Positions 62,981 to 64,000 of a stretch of 64,000 nucleotides of DNA are shown here, piece by piece. Position 1 is the stretch's first letter; the number at the start of each line of letters is the position of its first letter. Made by a program: the position numbers and the translations under genes. The stretch is from Halioglobus sp. (lineage in GTDB: Bacteria; Pseudomonadota; Gammaproteobacteria; Pseudomonadales; Halieaceae), in contig JAPKAY010000013.1 in NCBI GenBank assembly GCA_028825045.1, forward strand, positions 1 through 64,000, written 5' to 3'. Under the pieces are notes generated by a model that saw nothing but the letters and a program-made list of their open reading frames with translations, searched no databases and was not told where the DNA came from.

Positions 62981-64000
62981 CTAATTGGCCGCCCAATTCT
63001 CCCGAATTATTCGGCGCAGTAGCTTGCCGGTTTCGTTGTAGGGAAGCTCCGAAGCAAAGTTGATGAACTGGGGGACCCGGGAGGACCGCAATTGATTCCT
63101 GACACAATCCCGGAGCTCGTCGGCGGTAGCTTCGCCACCGGGACGCAGCACGACCACAGCGGCCACCGCTTCGCCCCAGTGTTCGTCGGGAACGCCTACC
63201 ACACACACATCTAACACCGCCGGATGACGCAGCAATACGTCCTCGATTTCTCCGGGTGACATATTCTCAGCGCCACGCACGATAACATCGTCCGCACGAC
63301 CTTCGAGAAACAAGTACCCTTCTTCATCCAATTCACCGGCATCGCGGGTGGGGAACCAGCCTTGGGCATCCAGCACGCTACCACGACCAACATATTCACC
63401 AGAGACCTGATCTCCGCGAACATAGATTTCTCCGCGCTGACCGGGCGGTAACGCCCTGCCTTCTTCATTCCGTATCTGCAGTTCTACTCCCGGAAGGGGT
63501 CGGCCAACCGAGGTGAGGCGGCGACGCTCTGCAGGATCATCACTGGCACCAGCTGCGCGATGTTCCCATGGCAACAACACACAAATGGTAGAGCTCGTTT
63601 CAGTTAAGCCATAAGCCTGCGTAAATTTTGTGTTCGGTAACAAAGCCATTGCCCGCTCTATTACCGGCTGCGGCATCTTGCCGCCACCGTAGGAAATAGA
63701 AGCGAGTAGTGGCAGGTTGGCAGAATCCTGTCCTTCCAGTTCGCTTACAATTTGGGACAGCATTGTGGGCACCAGGAACCCATTGGTGACTCGCTCCCGC
63801 CTAGCAATGTCTATCCAATCCCGTGCGTTGAAATTCGGTAGCTGTACTACACGTCTGCCGGCATAGACGGAGCTGATAACCGAAATCACGCCCGCGATAT
63901 GATACGGCGGCACCGTTACCAACGCGACCTCATCCTCGGCGGCGGAGCCAAATTCAACGGCTGAGAACATGTATGACACCAGGTGCCGGTGACGCAACAC
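62981..64000 (-). CDS. AMP-dependent acyl-CoA synthetase, C-terminal part (gene runs off the window)
   Basis: At least 339 residues of an ANL-family ligase; the N-terminus and the P-loop lie beyond the right edge. Visible are AYGLTETSSTICVLLP (A5), ARDAGELDEEGYLFLEGRADDVIVRGAENMSPGEIEDVLL (hinge and C-terminal domain, quoted in parts) and the end LPYNETGKLLRRIIREN with the conserved lysine. It reads toward the di-haem gene. Third ligase in the window. Confidence 0.9.
   Translation of the reverse strand: MLRHRHLVSYMFSAVEFGSAAEDEVALVTVPPYHIAGVISVISSVYAGRRVVQLPNFNARDWIDIARRERVTNGFLVPTMLSQIVSELEGQDSANLPLLASISYGGGKMPQPVIERAMALLPNTKFTQAYGLTETSSTICVLLPWEHRAAGASDDPAERRRLTSVGRPLPGVELQIRNEEGRALPPGQRGEIYVRGDQVSGEYVGRGSVLDAQGWFPTRDAGELDEEGYLFLEGRADDVIVRGAENMSPGEIEDVLLRHPAVLDVCVVGVPDEHWGEAVAAVVVLRPGGEATADELRDCVRNQLRSSRVPQFINFASELPYNETGKLLRRIIRENWAAN

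Overview
This 64 kb window reads as chromosomal DNA of an aerobic, probably marine gammaproteobacterium; a Cellvibrionales-type (OM60/NOR5, Spongiibacter-like) lineage is my guess from gene style, not something the sequence proves. It is coding-dense. I see no tRNA, rRNA, CRISPR array, insertion sequence, phage gene or plasmid origin.

Layout. (1) 1-12.4 kb is mostly housekeeping: long-type purC with a TauE/SafE permease and a crotonase, a diacylglycerol kinase, a group II truncated haemoglobin, lipoproteins, a TonB-dependent receptor, lipA with a D-cysteine desulfhydrase/ACC deaminase-like enzyme, malonyl-CoA decarboxylase and two overlapping lipoprotein genes. (2) 11.8-57.9 kb is a large acyl-CoA catabolic island. 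It holds ten acyl-CoA dehydrogenase (ACAD) genes, three enoyl-CoA hydratases (a fourth lies at the left end of the window), two CaiB/BaiF CoA-transferases, split and fused MaoC-type hydratases, three thiolase-fold proteins, an HMG-CoA-synthase-like/DUF35 fusion, a free DUF35 protein, three SDR dehydrogenases, two acyl-CoA ligases, a Baeyer-Villiger-type flavoprotein, an LLM-class (F420-type) oxidoreductase, two amidohydrolases, an SMP-30 lactonase, two carboxymuconolactone-decarboxylase-like proteins, a VOC protein, a metallo-beta-lactamase-fold hydrolase, an aminoglycoside-phosphotransferase-like kinase and two related TetR regulators. An M13 metallopeptidase sits inside the island. (3) 58-64 kb holds a small coiled-coil protein, an Lgt-like membrane protein, a large secreted di-haem protein with beta-propeller-like repeats and calcium-binding repeats, and the C-terminal part of another acyl-CoA ligase that runs off the right edge.

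How the island may work. The enzyme set resembles bacterial side-chain and ring breakdown of polycyclic isoprenoids (steroids, bile acids, terpenoids): CoA activation, paired ACADs, MaoC hydratases, SDR oxidation, then thiolytic or retro-aldol cleavage by SCP-x-type thiolases with DUF35 partners. The substrate is not known; no ring-degradation hallmark such as a KshA/KstD or HsaC-type gene is visible. A second theme is the ACAD/kinase pair at 54.3-56.7 kb, which resembles LvaC/LvaA and mammalian ACAD10/11 and suggests metabolism of 4-hydroxyacyl-CoA.

Regulation. I find a recurring 16-bp imperfect palindrome, consensus CAWGACA-NN-TGYCTTG, at seven places, each in an intergenic region upstream of one or two catabolic genes (15.4, 17.5, 26.9, 32.9, 33.06, 49.0 and 56.7 kb). 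This looks like the operator set of one regulon spanning more than 40 kb. Two other strong palindromes lie before the 12.5 kb amidohydrolase (25 bp, perfect) and before the second TetR gene (19 bp, perfect).
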